Shown piece after piece: positions 62,771 to 64,000 of a stretch of DNA of 64,000 nt. Below the pieces are notes generated by a model that worked only from the letters and a program-made list of their open reading frames with translations, was not told where the DNA came from and ran no database searches. Source of the stretch: Serilophus lunatus (Eukaryota; Chordata; Aves; Passeriformes; Eurylaimidae). A program made the translations under genes and the position numbers. Position 1 is the stretch's first letter; each line of letters opens with the position of its first letter. The DNA is taken from assembly GCA_013399895.1 (NCBI GenBank), contig VXBA01002661.1:1198048-1262047 (forward strand). Reading direction: 5' to 3'.

Positions 62771-62863
62771 GCAGTTTACGGGGACAGAGGAGAAGGGGAC
62801 TGAGTGATCAAACTGACATTACACGTTTGTGAAAGAGGCTTGGGATAATTACTTATGACACAG
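62771..62863 (+). ncRNA. Candidate noncoding (5' UTR or lncRNA) exon, 93 bp
   Basis: A pyrimidine-rich tract ending CTCTTCTTCATAG gives a good acceptor at 62,770, and the segment ends ACACAG followed by GTAAGTG, a perfect consensus donor. All three plus-strand frames contain a stop within the 93 bp, so it cannot be an internal coding exon. An ATG three codons before the donor (ATG-ACA-CAG) has a poor context. The position, about 1.4 kb downstream of the CpG island on the plus strand, fits a second exon of a 5' UTR or of a divergent lncRNA. Confidence 0.4.
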
Positions 62864-64000
62864 GTAAGTGTACTGAAGGTACCTGATGCAGCTGTTAGTA
62901 AAAGTTTGGGTCATTTTCTTTCTGTGTCTCTGTTTCTGTGGTCACATTGCTCCTTGTGTTCAGCTGTGTGCAAAATCCAAATTTAGGAGACTTGGGACCT
63001 AGATTACCATTTTCCTGCAGTAGCATGAAGTTCTTAAGAGAATAACAGACACTCATGCTAGAGAATTAACCTCTTCTGACACAGAATATTAACTGAGCAG
63101 CCTGTCCCATGAATTACTATTTTGAGTGGTTTAATTTTAATAACTAAAGTGTAGCATAGTTCTTTCAAAAAGGAGATTAGTTAGCCGACACCATCTAACC
63201 CTGCCAGTTATCTGTAAGCAGATTACAGAGAATGATACTCCGTTTGCACATGCATTTTGCAAATGTGTTCCTTGGCTGTATTCTTTATTTTGCAAATTAC
63301 CAACGTTTAGATGAAGGGTCTATAATTTCCTAGCTTGCCTTTCTCTTGGAACACTGGTTCTGCACTGGCACGCATCCACTTCGCTGTGACTTCATTTGAA
63401 TACAGCAAATTCTTTATTATGATGAACAAAGGGTTGCTCTCTGGTCTGCTTTGAATCTCAGTCTGCTCATGGAGATTAGTGAGTTTTGAGCAATGCCAAA
63501 TCACTAAATATCTCCGCTTCACTGATCTCAAAAACATTTGTGACAATGGATTTACTAGTCATTTTCATGCATGTTCTTGCCTTTGAATGGGTAATACCTT
63601 AATAGTTTTTCTTCCTGTTGCTGTTTGATTCTCCATTCCATTCAAAAGGGTTTAGATTCAAAACTTCTCTTTCCTCTGCTTTGAGGTACATAAACACACT
63701 TGTTTGTGGTTTTAACCCTTGAATACAACTCTTTGGTTTTATTGCAATTGGGAGTTTATTGTCATTCATGGTAGTGAAGAAATGTCATGTCTTACATTGA
63801 TGTTTATCATACTGCTTCTGTCAATGTATTGGGCAAACCCATGTGTAATAAAGCGGGACCTTGAAATTGCAAATTTTAAATTTGCTCCAAGAATGGTGGT
63901 CAGTCTTTTGCTCCTTTCTGAAAATTTCTTAAGAAGTATTATTTTATCTTGATCTATGAAACAGAAAATTATAAACCCTTCAAAAATACTGGGTTAAATT

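Larger units (their letters stand above)
61431..64000. other. Sequence downstream of the CpG island, intron-like
   Basis: Apart from the spliced-exon candidate at 62,771-62,863 and a tandem duplication at 62.6 kb, no gene is supported. Open frames of 60-110 codons are within chance. The interval 63.2-63.55 kb keeps several CpGs and a complex texture and may contain conserved noncoding sequence. Confidence 0.5.

Noticed and set aside
1..64000. CRISPR arrays, operons, tRNA or rRNA genes, or a novel multi-gene system
   Set aside because: The DNA is avian nuclear sequence. The tandem arrays present are contiguous mini- or microsatellites without unique spacers, and no clustered genes were found.

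Overview
The window looks like nuclear DNA from a bird. It is A+T-rich, gene-poor and interrupted by truncated CR1 LINE copies. These carry the usual CR1 3' consensus and terminal ATTCTGTG/ATTCTATG-type octamers, and CR1 is the dominant interspersed repeat of birds and other reptiles. There are no prokaryotic-style operons, no convincing tRNA or rRNA genes, and no complete single-exon protein gene. The species and the genes could not be named from the sequence alone.

Layout. Positions 1-35,800 are almost entirely intronic or intergenic. They hold one minus-strand CR1 3' end (about 4.8 kb), a 16-bp minisatellite (9.1 kb), a very old CR1-like 3' end (22.8 kb), simple repeats and a few CpG-retaining blocks that resemble conserved noncoding elements. 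The best protein-coding evidence is a single 248-bp internal exon on the minus strand at 35,826-36,073, with a strong acceptor and donor and in-frame stops just outside both. From 36 to 52 kb the sequence is again mostly anonymous, with a G+C-raised block at about 41 kb and two abutting CR1 fragments at 47.3-48.6 kb. A CpG-rich block at 53.0-53.4 kb runs into a 663-base assembly gap, and a plus-strand CR1 3' end emerges from the other side of the gap. A second, complete CpG island lies at 60.84-61.43 kb and contains seven identical copies of a 19-bp unit.

Inferred gene structure. The two CpG islands are the likely promoters. A minus-strand gene could start at either island and include the 35.8-kb exon. 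In the 61-kb island a minus-strand ATG in strong context runs 24 codons to a GT donor with phase 0, which matches the phase-0 start of the 35.8-kb exon. A plus-strand transcript from the same island is suggested by a well-formed noncoding exon at 62,771-62,863, so the island may be bidirectional. These links are inference, and RNA-seq or a cross-bird alignment would settle them.

Most long open frames (up to about 176 codons) are no longer than chance predicts for six frames over 64 kb, and they were not annotated as genes. No undescribed multi-gene system was found. The items most worth a second look are the 61-kb island with its overlapping opposed start codons and perfect VNTR, the solitary 248-bp exon, and an array of interferon-regulatory-factor-like hexamers at 1.4 kb.
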